From: Panagrolaimus kolymaensis
Lineage: Eukaryota; Nematoda; Chromadorea; Rhabditida; Panagrolaimidae
Direction: 5' to 3'
Assembly (NCBI GenBank): GCA_028622995.1
Contig: JAJQJQ010000022.1
Span: 2,108,001-2,172,000 of the forward strand
Length of the DNA stretch: 64,000 nt
Below the pieces are notes generated by a model that did no database searches, was not told where the DNA came from, and was given only the letters and a program-made list of their open reading frames with translations. Shown here piece after piece: positions 20,456 through 34,500 of the stretch (its first letter is position 1; each line of letters opens with the position of its first letter). Both the position numbers and the translations under genes were made by a program.

Positions 20456-23400
20456 AAATAAAGAAAAGAGAGAGAAATAGCAGGAAAAAGGACACAACAA
20501 ATTGTTATGAACCAATAATCGACTTTGTAAAAAAAAGAAGAGAAGAAAGAAAGTATTAATGCATGTTTTGTTTATTGTTTATTGGTTTTAATGGGGTTTT
20601 TTTAAAGACAACAAAAAAAACAAAACAATAAATAAAGTGATTGGGTTTAAAAGGTCAATGAAAGACACTGCAGGCTAATGGAGTTTTAAAAAAGTTGAAT
20701 TTGAATGCAAAGTTCTAAATCAGCTTTTTACTAAAATACTTAGAGAAAAGGGATTTCAAAATGCTTTTAACCGTAGAAAAACAATTACTCAAAGAATAAT
20801 AACACTGAATCATCGGAAGCTATTAAAACATCGTCAGTTTTTTTTGTTAATTTTATCATGTTTCTTATCATATCAATTTTGGGTAGTGTCAAACATTGTC
20901 AATTGTCAGTTGCCATATCTATTTTTAAAAGTAACGTCAATTCCCAATTTTATTTTTCGATACTTTCATGCATCACAAATCACTCAACTCCGATTTATTT
21001 ATTTTCCACAGTTACAGTAAAACAACACAAAAATGTAGTTTGAAAGCTCATTTTTCATGCTTCAAAACAACCATTAATTTATTTATACAGCAGGTTATAA
21101 ATTTTTTAAATTCAATTGCATTTTTAATGTCTCACTCAAGGGAGTAAGTATGTAATATAAAAACCTTAAAAAGTGCACATTGGCAAGAGTCATTCTCCTT
21201 CGTTTTTACTTTCATGTAATTATATCTTTCTCCCTCTCATACTTGGTCTCCAGTATGAAAGAGTTGAAGTTTTTGTCCTTTAAAAAAAAGAAAAAGATTT
21301 TCTATTTTGATGATGATGATCCTTAAAAATTTCGTTAAAATGATCACCTTTTTTCTATATTCTTTCTTTTGTTATGTGTTTTTTCTCTTCTTTTTTTTTC
21401 CCGGCTGTTTTGTGTTTGTGTTTGCTGTTGCTGCATTGTCGAAGATGGTGCCAGTACGTACACGGGTCGTATTCGTCGGTCCACCACCAAAAATAATACA
21501 TATGACAGCAACCAGCAGCAGCAGCACAGCAATTCCGATGAATTGCGTCAAAAAAAAAATATATAGCAGTGGTGTTTCGACAAAAAATACAGTTCAATGA
21601 AGTTAAAAATTATAGTCTTATCTTGATGGTTTCGGGTGTTGCCAAATTTTTTTTGGTTCATGGAGCTGTTACTCGGAGTCTTCCCAATGAAAAAATGAAG
21701 CCTGCAAGAAGCCTTTTCTTGGACATCTCTTTCAAATAGCACTTAGAATCTGAAACATTAAAACGTAATTGCCATTTTTCTTTCCTTTAAAAATGGAAAC
21801 AAGCAATTAAATATCGTGCAAACATAAATCTTTTTTTTCTTCTTAACAGTAATTTTAAATTGCATATATGTAAAATAGTTTTGCACCCAAAAAAGCTTTT
21901 AAAAATATTTTCTATGTTGAAACAAGAAAAACAAAAATGAGAGAAAGCAAAAACATCTGTTTTTCAATCAAATGTATACATTAATTTTTAAGTGAATCAA
22001 AAAAGAAAAAAGAAAAAAAATTGTGGTGATTAATCACATTTTTCTCTTTGCTTTTTTTACACAACTCATAAATTTTTACAGTTTAATTGCATGCAAAGAA
22101 TAAAACCGTCAAAGAGTTTATTTAAAAAAACGGAAGTGGACTTTCAAGTTTTCAAGTTTGCCTCTCTGCTATGAACAAAAAAGGTTACGAGACTTCCACC
22201 GCCAGCAACAAAGTTAGCAGCAGCCAGGAAGGCAATGAGAAAGAGCAGTTTGGTTTCAAAAATGGAGTGGTCATTTCTTTCAATGGTTGAATGGATGAAT
22301 GACCCTCCGAATAAAAAAAACCACCCAAGTAGTCATTTCTCACTTGCTTCTTTTTCTTTTTTCTTTTTTCTTTCCGTTTTTTTAGACAGCATTGTTTCTT
22401 CATCAATAATTCATTCAACCTTCCTCTATAATAATAAAAAAAATGGCAAGCAAGCCATCTTGTGTAACAGAAGAAACTTTTCAAGCAGTGGCACAAATTC
22501 AAAAAATAAAAAAGTGGAAATTTGAGTGTGAATTTTTAAAACATTTTTTTCTCCCGAAAAACAAATATATGAAATCACTTCAAATATTCTCTTTTTTTTC
22601 AACGAAAACTTGAACATTTGGGTTTTGATAGTATATTATTTTAAATACAGCTCATTACCATGCAGTTCATAACCTTTATAAATGAACTTAAAGTTTTTTT
22701 GTTAAATTAAATTAAAAATTATTATTAAATTATCAATATAAAATTTTATAAATGAAATTAAAGGAAATAAGAATACATATACAAATTCCTCCGCTGAAAG
22801 AAAGGCTTTTCATAAAGGAACAAAAATATCTATTTTTTATTTTATTTTCAAATAACTTTTTTTAAATAAAAATTAGTCCCTTGAAAACGACAACTCACTA
22901 TGTTTTCTTTTTCTTACATTTTTCCTTTCAAAAAGGGGCTACAAAACAAAACAGAAATCACATAAGCTTGCTTGTTTCTCAAATTTCTTTTTTTTTTTCC
23001 TGCCGCCCGCTTCTTTTTTTTATCAGTCTATCATGGAACCATTCTTATCTCGTATGTTAATTAATGTTTTATTTATTTTTTTATGGATGTATGTTTTTTG
23101 TTGCAAATGTGTTTAATCTTCAGCTTCGTTCTTTATTTCTTTGACAACTAAAAACAAAAACTAAAAAGTTTAAAAAAAATTTTGATGAAAAGAAATGAAT
23201 GGTTTTTAAAAGGCCAAAATGAATAATGTCCGTTTTTGTGCTTTTTTTCATATTTCTTTCAACTTTCAATGGCTTCAATTTTGTTCTGCTACTTTTCTAA
23301 CAAATGTTTGCAAAAAATGATAGGAATTTTTTTAATAATCGAAGTACTATATTTTTTTGTACCATGGCTCATCTTTGTCTCTTGCAACAAAATGATACCT

Positions 23401-24600
23401 TTATTTTTGTAGCCTCTTTCAAAAAGTTATTCTTTTCATTTCAATATACATATTTTTGGATGATTTATTTTTTAACATAGAATAAATGGAAAGAAGAAAA
23501 AAATGAATGTTCTTAAAAAATGTCAATTGCGTGTGTTTGTTTGCATTCTTTTTTTGTTGTTGCTAGATATTTCTGTGTGTACGTTTGGATGCTTTTTTCT
23601 TGACGTTTACTACCTTTCATCATCATTGTTTAAACGCAAATATCCAGCAGCTTTTCTTATTCTTTTTTTAGTTGGTGTAGGTACAATTTATTTTTATATA
23701 AACCCATTACGAGGTCATTCTTTGTCACAAACAACATAAATCAAACCTTTTAATTAGCACTTTTTTTGAAACATTTTCGAAGTCGTCTTTGCGGGAGCTC
23801 AAAACCATTTCCGGAAAATCAAAAGTCCTCAAACATTAATGAATGAATTTGTTTTGTCCCCGTTGTTTTACTTCGTTTTCTCGCTTGCTTATTATTTATT
23901 TTTACTTTGCTTGTAAAAAAAGAAAAAAGAGAGAAAGAGAGAAATATAATAATGCATCGTCGTCAAAAAAATAAGATGCTTTAAACCGGATTTAAGGGTG
24001 CGCGAATACTTGATGGAAAAAAATGAGGCGATGACAATAATGTCCGACTCGACCATGAGCTTTTTTTAGATGGCGCGAAAATTAAAGAATGAAACAAATT
24101 GGAAAATTTTTATATGGTAAAAAAAAAAGACAAATAATAAAGAAAAATGATTAACTAAATTTCATCTCATGTTTATCTATTAGTGTTATAGGTGCTTTTA
24201 GACTAACTTATAAATACAACAAACAAATTATGAAATTGTTATTTATTGTTGTTTATTACCTAATAGATCACAAAAATTATAGTAACGTTTTAGGTGAATG
24301 CGAATGCGATATTAATTCTAAAAAGCTATTCTAATTGCTTATTTAATGGGTAAACAAAAGATAGAAAAATATAAGGAGCTTTTGGTCTTTAATAATGGAT
24401 GCCTCTGGTGGTAGTAGCAATAATTTCTTAGATCATAGAGGTCATTAAACTTCAATGACAGTTCATCAGCAACAAAAAAAAATGCGAGCGCGTGATATTT
24501 GAAACTGATCGTATGTCTGCCTCGTTTTAACCTTTTTTAGGCAAGTGTCCAAAAAAATTTTTGTTTATTATCATTGATTAACTTATTAATATTCTGCTTC

Positions 24601-24617
24601 TTTTTTTTTTTTTTTTT
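24601..24617. repeat. T17 homopolymer
   Basis: The longest single-base run noticed in the window; a run of 15 A occurs at 32739-32753. Confidence 0.9.
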
Positions 24618-27600
24618 AAATCCATTAATATCTATGTTAATTATTTTTAAAAAAAACCTCAAAGCGGACGGAACAGAACAAAGAAAAAACATAACAATAA
24701 TCAAAACAACAAAAAAAATGCGCGACACCATTATTTCATTTATTTGTTTGTCGAATGTTTCTGTTTGTCGTCAAAGAAAAAAAGGAAGAAGGCCCTCATT
24801 TTGATTGACGATCTTATCGCACTTTAATTTTCTTTTCGTCTCTTTTTTTCTTTTCTCTACTCCCATGAGTTTTTCTTCTTCACTTTTTTCGAACAACAAG
24901 AAAATGGAAGCATCTTTCTTTCTTTTTTCCTTTTTTGTATGATCTCATTGGAATGCCACCCGCTTTTCTTCTTAAAAAATGTTGTTGCCAGAAAGCTTTT
25001 TTATTTTTTGGAAGGCTGTCATAGTTTCAACTTCTTTATTTTATCACAGGAAGAAAAAAAATACTTACAAATAGCTACTTTTCTCTTCTTTTTTTCGTTG
25101 CGGCTGCTGCTGTTGGCTGTGAATGAGGAGTCCAACGACAACGAAGAAATGACAGCTACAAACAAACCAGGTGTTTATTTCGCAAAAAATAATAAAAGAA
25201 CAACCTTTTTTAAAAATTAAATGTTTTTTACTTTCGTGGTAGTTTGGCCTCTAAAATGTTTTTTTATGGTCATTAAAATTAAAGATGAAACAAACTAATG
25301 ATATTCCATAATTTTTAAATGTTTTTAACGGACGAACTTTGATAGCAGCGGTGGATATTACTGATGATTGCTGGTTTGTTGATGTTTTTTTGTTGTTGCT
25401 AGAAAGAAATGAATCATAGTTTTGGCATTAGCTACGTTGTTTAACTAAAAAAAATTAAAAGGGAATAAGAAGCTTGTATTTCCAAAAATATGTACATGTT
25501 ACTTTAACGGGAAACTCCAGAAAATGAAAAAGATAAAGAAATAATACTTTTTTATCATTGTAGCTCTTGTAACTAATGTCTGCGTGGTAATTCTGTGTGT
25601 AAGACTTTTTGTAATTACAACAGCTTCTAAGCCAAAATTTCAACGTTTGAAAGTTGATTCAATATTTTCGCTTCAAGGCTACGTAAATCCAAATTTTACA
25701 TTTTTCCCACTTCCTTGACAATATTAAACTTGAGGAACAATTCCAAATATGCTGCTTCCCGTAACATCTATTATCTTTCCCATCCAACTACAAAACTCTA
25801 TTTCTCTTTTTTTAATCGCCAGCTTCTAATCTCATTCATTCCCTTCCAAAAACAACCCAATTTAAAAATCCATCAAACATACAATTTTAATAAACTTCTT
25901 ACATTTTTATATTTAAAACATTTGCTCTCTGATCTTTGTTAGAAACGAATGAGAAGAAAAAGCACATTCAAAAACGTGTCTTTTCTTTTTTTATTTTATT
26001 TTCTCCCTTCTTTTTCAAATAGAGTCGTTGTCTCCTTTTAAACTTCCACCACCCAAAAAAAGAAGAAGAAATGTTTGGAACTTTTTTTATTTATTATTTT
26101 TTTCGTTAAAAAAACAATGCTCAAATCCTACATTTTTATGCTTTGCTTTCTTTCTATTTCTTTTCTTTAAGCATTTAGCAACAATTAAAAAATGAAATTT
26201 GTTGTTTGAAGCGTAAAAAATTGGCTACTACTACAGCTTATTATTATTAGTCAGTTAGTTTAAAGGGGAAGAAAAAAAAGGACGGGATTATTTTTTCACT
26301 TGAACAAAGATGTGTTTTTTTTGTTGTTGGTAATTTATATTACTTTAAGAATAGTAAAAGTTTAGTTAAAATATGAGATATGGAAATTACTGTTAATATT
26401 TCTTCTTACTTCCATGTTACTAATTTTCAATTTGAGTATTTAAATTACGCTCGAGATAAAGAAGGCATTAATTTTAATGTCCAATTTTTATTGCATCCTA
26501 TTTTTGTACTTATTTGTTTCAATTTTATGTAACCTTTTTTTGGCAATTGGCTGCTGACAACAAGGAAAATAAAATAAAGGAAACAAGCATCATGTTTGCG
26601 TTTGCTTTTCACTCACTCACTCACAAAAAATTCTCTTTCCTCTCTCTTTTGGATACATTTTAAAATTTGTGTCGTTGTTTGTCGTCGTTAAAAAAAAGTG
26701 AAGGCATATTTCTTTTTTTTTCCGCGAAGTAAAAAAAGTTTTTTCTTAAAAGATCTAAAAAAGACAAGAGGGTGAATAGGTAAAAGGAAGTCTTATCAAA
26801 AATATGCGTTTTTTGTTTTGAAAATGATTAAAACAACCTCATTGTTCGTTGTCTTTGTTCGCGTATATTTGAAATGAATCATTTTATTTTAGGTAGTTTT
26901 TTCTGCTTGAAATTTTTTTTAAGTTATTCCAAAAATTTTCGCCCTCTAACAGAAGTTTTTTTCGTTTCATCCAAGTTACAATCTGTGTTTTTTTTCTCTT
27001 CCAAACACCATACAAAAAACATACATGAACGAACAATCATAGAAACAATTGGCTTTTATGATATTTATTTTTATTTGTTAGTCGACCAAAAACTTTTTTT
27101 TTGCTTGCAGTTTGTCGGGATGCTCCTTTTTCTTCTTCCATCATCATCGTCGACCAACCGACGAGTGAGCTGCGATTAAAGAAAGGTTGTAGCGGCGGTA
27201 GACCGCCTGATCATCGAAAAGGCAGCAGGCAGCGGTCGTTGTCTCGGTGTACTCAAGATTAATCGCGTCACCTTCTCTATCTTCTTTTCTTATTTCAATA
27301 ACACCCTTTTTGCTTTGCTTACTTTGAAGCTTATTTAACAAAACAAAAAAAAATAAACTTAAGGAAAAATTATTATCTCTTCTGATGATACATACATATT
27401 ATTGCTCAGGTTGGTTTTAAATGGTCATCCATACCAAAAAATTTCAACTAAGGTTAAAGGTTTCCAAAGTTTAAAATAAAATTAAAACATAGCTTCCACG
27501 AAATGGCTTAAGAGGTTTATAGTTTTGTGACTAATTAACCAAGCAATTGTGCTTACCACAATTTTTTTCGAGAAGGAAAAATCTTTTGACTTAACGCTTT

Positions 27601-28267
27601 TTTTTGGCTGCTTTAAAAAGAGTGCCATTAAAAATTTGTATATTTGTTTTTGGGTTGTTTTTTTTTTTGTCTATTTGAAAGAATAGCTTTCGTTTCAATG
27701 CAACCAAACAAAAAACAAGCATTTTTCTCCAAAAAAAAGTTTCCAACAAAAGGTCTACGGAACTTTTTACGTTTCAAACAGCAGCATTTTTTGCGATGTA
27801 TATATTTTTGAATCCTACATATTTTTTTTGCACCGTTCTTTTTTTTTTTTGCTTTGTATTCGAACGAAAAGTGATTATCACATTTTTTGTTCGTCATTTT
27901 TTTATTTTAAAAACCGCAAAAAACTTTCATCTTTTTTTCGCCTTCCTTTTTCCTTTTCATCGTTTGCTTCTTTTTTTCATTTTATTTTCTTCTTCCGGGA
28001 GGAGAGAAAAGAAAGTAGCAAGCATACGAGTGACAACACATTTTGTCACTATTTTCTTTTCTTTCTTATTTTTGTTGCCCTCTATTTTTACACACCGAAC
28101 TTTGAGGCTCATACTTTTCTTTATTATTATAAATGTCATTCACGGTGGTGGTTGAAACCTTTTTTGAAAACAAAAACCAAAGACACATGAAAATTTTAGA
28201 CAGAAAAAAGTGTTCGCTTTATTTTCTTTTTTTTCGCGTTCAGCGAGTGTGTTCGCGAGAGACTACT

Positions 28268-28282
28268 GCTCTCTCTCTCTCT
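28268..28282. repeat. CT dinucleotide repeat
   Basis: A CT run directly after a CG-containing stretch (TTCGCGTTCAGCGAGTGTG, then TTCGCGAGAG), set in A/T-rich DNA. Confidence 0.75.
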
Positions 28283-31200
28283 AATTGATTGTATATATTG
28301 GGAAGGAAGGGAGAAGGGCAATGACCATATAATTAGGTTAGGAGAAGAAAAAAATTAGTGTAGTGTTGCATTTTTTATTTCTTAATGGTAATAACGGAAA
28401 ATTTTGTAGCAAGAATAAAATCTTTCGTTAATAAAGACCAAAGTTCCGTTATTACATACTTCCAAAATAAATATTTTCGGAAGAAAAGCAAGCAAGCGGA
28501 GACAAAATGAAGAAAAAAAAATTGATTTGGCTCCCCCGTTTTTTCGACCGTTTAAAAATTGTTTTATTTTTTTTTATTTTGCTAACAAAATTCCTTCATT
28601 TCATCATCATTCGAAAAAATAGCAAGCAAGTGAGATAACAGTACAAAAAAGTTTATTCTTTGATTTTGAGACCCTCAAAAAAAAACCGACAAAAACAAGC
28701 AAGCAAACATACAAGGAAACACTTTCTTTAACTTAAATTGTTTTTCTACTTAAAATATTTAAAAAGCGACATGAGAATAATCCCACTAGAAGCTAAAAGG
28801 GATTAACAGAAAAAGGAAGGAGAGCATACTGTAGCCTTTTCTTTTAATTCTAAAAAAGAGAAACACTTTTTTGGAGGCGACTAACAAACTGATTATTGCT
28901 GAGTTTTTTCATTAGAAGGTGCTAATAATAAAAAAGACGATAATCCATTTCTTTAAGACCCCTTCCGTTTTTATTTTGTCTTTAACCTTCATTCATTTTC
29001 TAAAAACTTTGCATTTGTCAAGAAAAAAATTTAAACCAAAAAAGTAAGTGACTGATTTGATCGTCGAATTTGATCATCATTTATATTTTTTGCACCGCGT
29101 GATTCTTATCGCTTAGAATTTTTTCCTTCATTAATTTTTTTTTGATTCCACAAAAAAAATAAATGACAATTACAACTTCTTCGGGGAGAATATCTTTTTA
29201 CTCGGGTGCTTTTGTGAAAAATTATGCTTCCCTTCTTTTTGTGCCAAAAAAATTAAAAACTTTTCTATTTCAAAAGCTCAAAATTTTGTGGTTTTTTTGT
29301 TTGAAGTTTTTGTTGAGTGAAACAAAAATTTTTTTGTTGGATGAGTGTGAAAAGAAAGAAAATGGAGGAAGAAGAAGACGCAAGGCAGCAAGCAAGTGAG
29401 CGACCGGAGAACGAACGCTTTTCTTTTTCTTCCCATTCCTTTCCCTCTTCATTTTTCTGTCAATCTCATTTTTCTTTCTCTCTTACTCGGTTTATTTATT
29501 TTGAATGGTTAATTGACCTTGAAAGAAGAAAGAAATTTTTTTAAAAAATAATATTAAAATTGAGAGAGTGGACAAAAGCCAATAGTGGTGGATTTTGATT
29601 GATTGTCGTCTTGATCATTTTCGTTGATGAGATAAGTCCTCGTAAGTAATTTACTTAACTGATAAGGATATTTTGAATAATTTATTGAAATATATTTTGC
29701 AACACTTTTTTTAAAGGAAGAAAGAAAATAATTGGAATTGAATCAATTTGTAATAAATAATTATGTTAGGCTTTGGTTTTATTTATTTATTTATTTTAGT
29801 ATTGAAATTTTTATTCTATGACGAGTTAAGTCAATGCATATATAATTTTATTTTAAAGGATTATTTATGGGTATTTGGAAAAAAATTGAATGTGTGTTAT
29901 TAAAGTGTGTGGTGGTGTTTCATTCTTATGAAATAACAAGGTAGCTAGCAATTTACACCACCTTTAAAAAAGCGAATTTTATCGTTACAAGGATAGTTTT
30001 GCAACATAAAAACATTCTTTCACGATATCTGGTTTAGCGTTGGTGGTTGAATCCAATCCAGATTAGTCATAAATTAATATGACTAACAAGTTGTGAACAT
30101 CAGTGAATTAGATAGATTTCTGTGTTCTAAATTTATTTTTGTGATAGCAACATCGAAAGTAAGAAGAAATGTTTCATTTCAACACAATTCACGTGTTTGG
30201 CCATTTTCATTTCACCTTATAATTTTTTTTTCCAATTTTAACTACAAAACTTTTTTTTTCATAACTTAAAACTCAATTAAAATTAAAACACTCCAAATTT
30301 TTTAAGCTACTGCTTTCATATGTATTTAAAATTTATTTGTAATTGAGACATTTTTTTTTCTTTTTTTAATATTAACGGGTTTTTCTTTCTTTGCTTTTTT
30401 TCAATTTGTTTCTTTTCCCATTTTTGAACTCCCACATTTAATGTTGCTACTTTCCTTCTTTCTATTTTTTTATTGCACAAGCACATCTCTCATCTTTTTT
30501 ATATATTTTTTTTTCATTCTAAATCTGTCAGTTAGTCAGCAGCAACATAACAGCCAGCCAAAAGAACAAAAATGCATGACGCGTCGCTTCCACTTTTTTC
30601 CCAATTTTTTTCTTCGTCTTCTTCTTTCAATTGCTCGCTCGCTTGCTTTTACGACAACGACCACCACTCGGGCGTTCTTTTTAATGTATGTCCGTAAAAT
30701 GGACTAAAAATAACAGAATGGAAAATAACATATGTTTTTTAAACCCTTTATTTAATTTTTATTATTTTTTATTTATTAAGAAGCAATCGAGAGAATATCT
30801 ATTTTATACAGTTGCTTCTTTTTTGTTGAAAAAGAAAAATACTTTTGTTTACTTCCGCTAAATTTCTTTTTTGTTAAAACAAGATACAAAAAAAAAACAC
30901 ATACACACATAAATAGAATGCATAATTTTTAGGAACGTACACAATTGCAACAATAGAAAAAAATTTTCAAGGGTCAGAAAAAAAAGTGGTTTTGTTTTAT
31001 GTGTCAAAAACATTTGTTAGGGTTATTTTTGTGCAACATTTCTTGAAAAAGGTTTTTGACGTGAATTATTTAGGCTTAAATTTTTGTTTAACTTTGGTCG
31101 TAAAGATTGAAACTAAAGACTTTGTTTTTTGATGAATTTTTCGCGGCGGTATACCAAATAATAAATTTGGAAGTCTTGCAATTTAATTTACCTTTTCAAA

Positions 31201-31521
31201 CTCTAGTTTAAGGATGAATGTTCAAATTTGGACTCATATTTTTTTGCAAACTCTTTTTTTTCACTTCCTTCATCCATTTCCAAAAACTTTTTATATTTTA
31301 TCCTTGTTCGCATTTTGATTTTCTTTCTTTTTCATTTTTCTTTTGTTAAAATGATGATGAAAAAAAACCTGACTATCGCGTTCATCAGAAATTCCTCACT
31401 TCTACCGGAAAAAGAACTAAAGCATTTAACAAAAGAAAGTATGTATGTAATAAATAGAGAGAATAGATGAAGAAAGACAAGATGAAGTAAATGTCCGTTT
31501 TTATTTTTTTTTTGAATTGTT

Positions 31522-31553
31522 TTGGCGCCATTGGTTAAAGTCCCAATGGCGCT
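31522..31553. promoter_or_regulatory. Dyad of E2F-like and CCAAT motifs
   Basis: TTTGGCGCCATTGG faces CCAATGGCGC across an 8-base spacer, forming a 10 bp perfect inverted repeat (31525-31534 and 31543-31552). Each arm holds a CCAAT box and a GGCGC core, and the left arm matches the E2F consensus TTTSGCGC. No start codon for a convincing gene lies nearby. Function is inferred from motif identity only. Confidence 0.4.
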
Positions 31554-34500
31554 ACTTTTTTTATGCCAAAAAAAAAAGAAGGGAGGAGATGAAGAAAAAC
31601 AAGGAAGACTCAATTTTAAACTTACTTATAGTTTTTGAAATGCAAGCTTTTTTATATAATTTTTTTGGCAATAGAAATGAAAGCAGCAAGCAACAACAAA
31701 CTCGATATATCTCATTTGCAAAAAAGCGATGGTGGCGGAAAAAGAAGGATGGAAAGAATGATGAAGCCAATAGCTGTTTATATTCGCATTGCGCATTCTT
31801 TGCTCCTGCAAAAATTTCGCGATGTCGTTGTTCATCCACAGATGAAATTAAAATTTAAAAAAATCGCGCAACCAATGAAAAATGTGCAAATTTCCAATTT
31901 GAGTCGACAAACGCCATTTTGCGCATAGTTTGTTGTTGATGAGCTTTCATTTTTTTGGAAGAAAACCATCGATGGTAAGGCTATCAGAAATTAAAGATAA
32001 TTTTACTTCGGTCTTTGTAATAGGTTCATATTAAAAATATTTAACCAACCAAATTGTTTGTACCTTCAAATTCCAATCTCCCACATTCTTTTCTCCACTT
32101 TTAAAAACAACTATAGTTTATTGTTGCTCATTTTTTTTCTCACTTTTTTTCATGTAGCACATCACATACGCCAGCCAAATAAGAAGGCATTTAAGGAAAC
32201 TTCTTTTCATTCTTTTAGGTTAGTTCATCATTTCCTACTTCGAAGTGAAAAAAAAATAGATAGATGGACTGACTTATCAATTTCTTCTTTTTGAAGACTT
32301 GTTTTTGCCTTTTTTATTTTCAAAGAACATTTTTTGTTGTTGTTGATTTTTTGTTTATTTTTCTTTGATACTATTAAAAATGCAATTTTTTTCTATTTAT
32401 TTCAAATAATTTCATAAAAGTTTTTTCATTCCTTAAAATTTTTTAAATGGGGTTTGATGTCGTTGTCGTCCTTCTTTCCTGTGTGACCGAGACAGTAATT
32501 TCTTTCAACTTTTTTTATTTTATCTCTTTATTTCTTCCCTTCGTAAAATTCTTTTTCTCCAACTTCTTCCTTTTCCCCCTTTTTCTTCTAATTCGTTGAG
32601 AGTTTTGTTAATCGGCTCCTGATTGACTTTTTAGTGTTATATATGTGTGTGTCTTGTCTTTTTTTTAAACTGCTCAAAAACTCAAGTCAAGTGTGGTGCA
32701 TGAAAAAAAAAGTTGGAGGAAAGACCTTTTTTTGCTGCAAAAAAAAAAAAAAACACATAGCAAAAAAGTATTTTACATCTGTGTTTTACGTTTGCTAATA
32801 ATTGAATGTGTTTTGAAAACCAACCAAAAAGGTGGTTTTTGGTATTCATATTATTTTGAATGTTCAACTTCCTTCCAAAAAAAGCTTAATGGAAAATTTA
32901 ATTTTATTAATAAATTTTTTTGACATTATCTCATTTTCAAATTGAGTGCCTTTTTTCTAAATAGATTGCAACTCTCACACTTATGTTTTCCCTCCTTCTT
33001 CTTCTAGGATATAAGTTGACGACGACTCCATTTTTGGCAGTGTAGTTTTTCTTCCTTGCGGCGGTTTTTTTTATTTCAATTTTTGAACGTTTTTCTTCTG
33101 CTCAGCCTTCCTTCTTCATTTTTTTTTATTCCTCTTTGGTCGTTTGTGTTTGCTTTTATTTTTTGACAAACACAAACAAGAAAGAAGAAAAGAAAGACTG
33201 AGAAACTCCCGACAACTACGACTGACTATCCATTGAAAAAAGCGTGCCAGTCTGGTTTTTAAGCAAGCAAGCAGCAACATAGGACCCGCCGCCATCTCAT
33301 CTTTTCTCTTCTTCCATCGGGCTTCCACCATCCCATTGTATTTTGATTGTTAGCTTTTATATTTTTAAAAATAATGGAAAAGATTGACATGAAACATTGA
33401 CACTTTTTATTTGACCAATAAAAAAACTTAATAACCTTTGAAAAAACATATGTCTTTTTAAAGGAAGCATTTCTTCTCCAGAGTTAATTGGTTTCAACAC
33501 TAAATTGGAATAATCTATATTTCACTAGGGAATTATTTATGGTAGAGTAATTTAATAATATATTAATTTTAATTTATTAATAATTACCATTTTTTACTTT
33601 ATGCTTTTATGATTCTTAAAACTTCAACAGTAATAGAAAAAATAAGATCATTAAAATTAAGGACTTATAGTTGCTTCATTGTCTCTTTCTTTCTTCTTTT
33701 TTCATCTAAAATAAATGAGATATGACTAATAGGTGGCGAAAGCCATCATTCAGCAAGCCAGGAGGAGCTCACCACCTTTGTCCATGACCTTGCCGCAATC
33801 TCTCTTCTTTTGTTTCCAAGACTGTTTTTTTTGTAACTTGTTTTGTTTTTTTTGCTTTCATTCTTTTCTTCAATTTAATGTGCAAACGAAAGCCGTGTCA
33901 AAAATCGGTCTTCTTCTCTTTTTTTTCTTACTGTCAGTCAGCGTCCTTCGATGGGGATGAATTAAAAAAAGAAGAACCGCACTATTTTTTCCATCTTATT
34001 CATATTCGGTTTGTGCGCGCTTGCTCGCGCCATAGTATTTATACTATTATTTTATGATCCCGTTTGTCGTTGTCGGGTTTTGGTTGCTACTTGCTTGTTG
34101 CCTGTTTGCTGATGCTTGGCGGTAGTTGTTATTGTCCATTTATTTTTTTTACAAAAACAAATATTATCGCATCTCATCGTTTAAACACTTTAAAAGAAGT
34201 TTTCTAATTTTTAATTTCATCACCTTAAAAATGTTTAAAATAAAAAAGTTTATCTTTCTTGACGTGATTATTTTTTATTCTGATTGATACTATTTTACAT
34301 TTTTTATTGCTTTCGGATATCAGATGTTTTTTATATCTCTCTTCTTTCTGTGTTGTTAGCCTGAGAAGATCCTTTTCTCACACAACAAATGCAGCAAGCA
34401 GCAGCGACGACACCCACTTAAATAGAATGAAAAAAAATTTGAGAAAGAAAAAAATTTCATAGGATTATTGTCTCTCCAAAAAATTCCATTCCTCTCCTCC

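Noticed and set aside
27796..28190. Two overlapping Phe-rich open frames of about 120 codons
   Set aside because: Composition of T-rich DNA in two frames; no motif or signal-anchor pattern.
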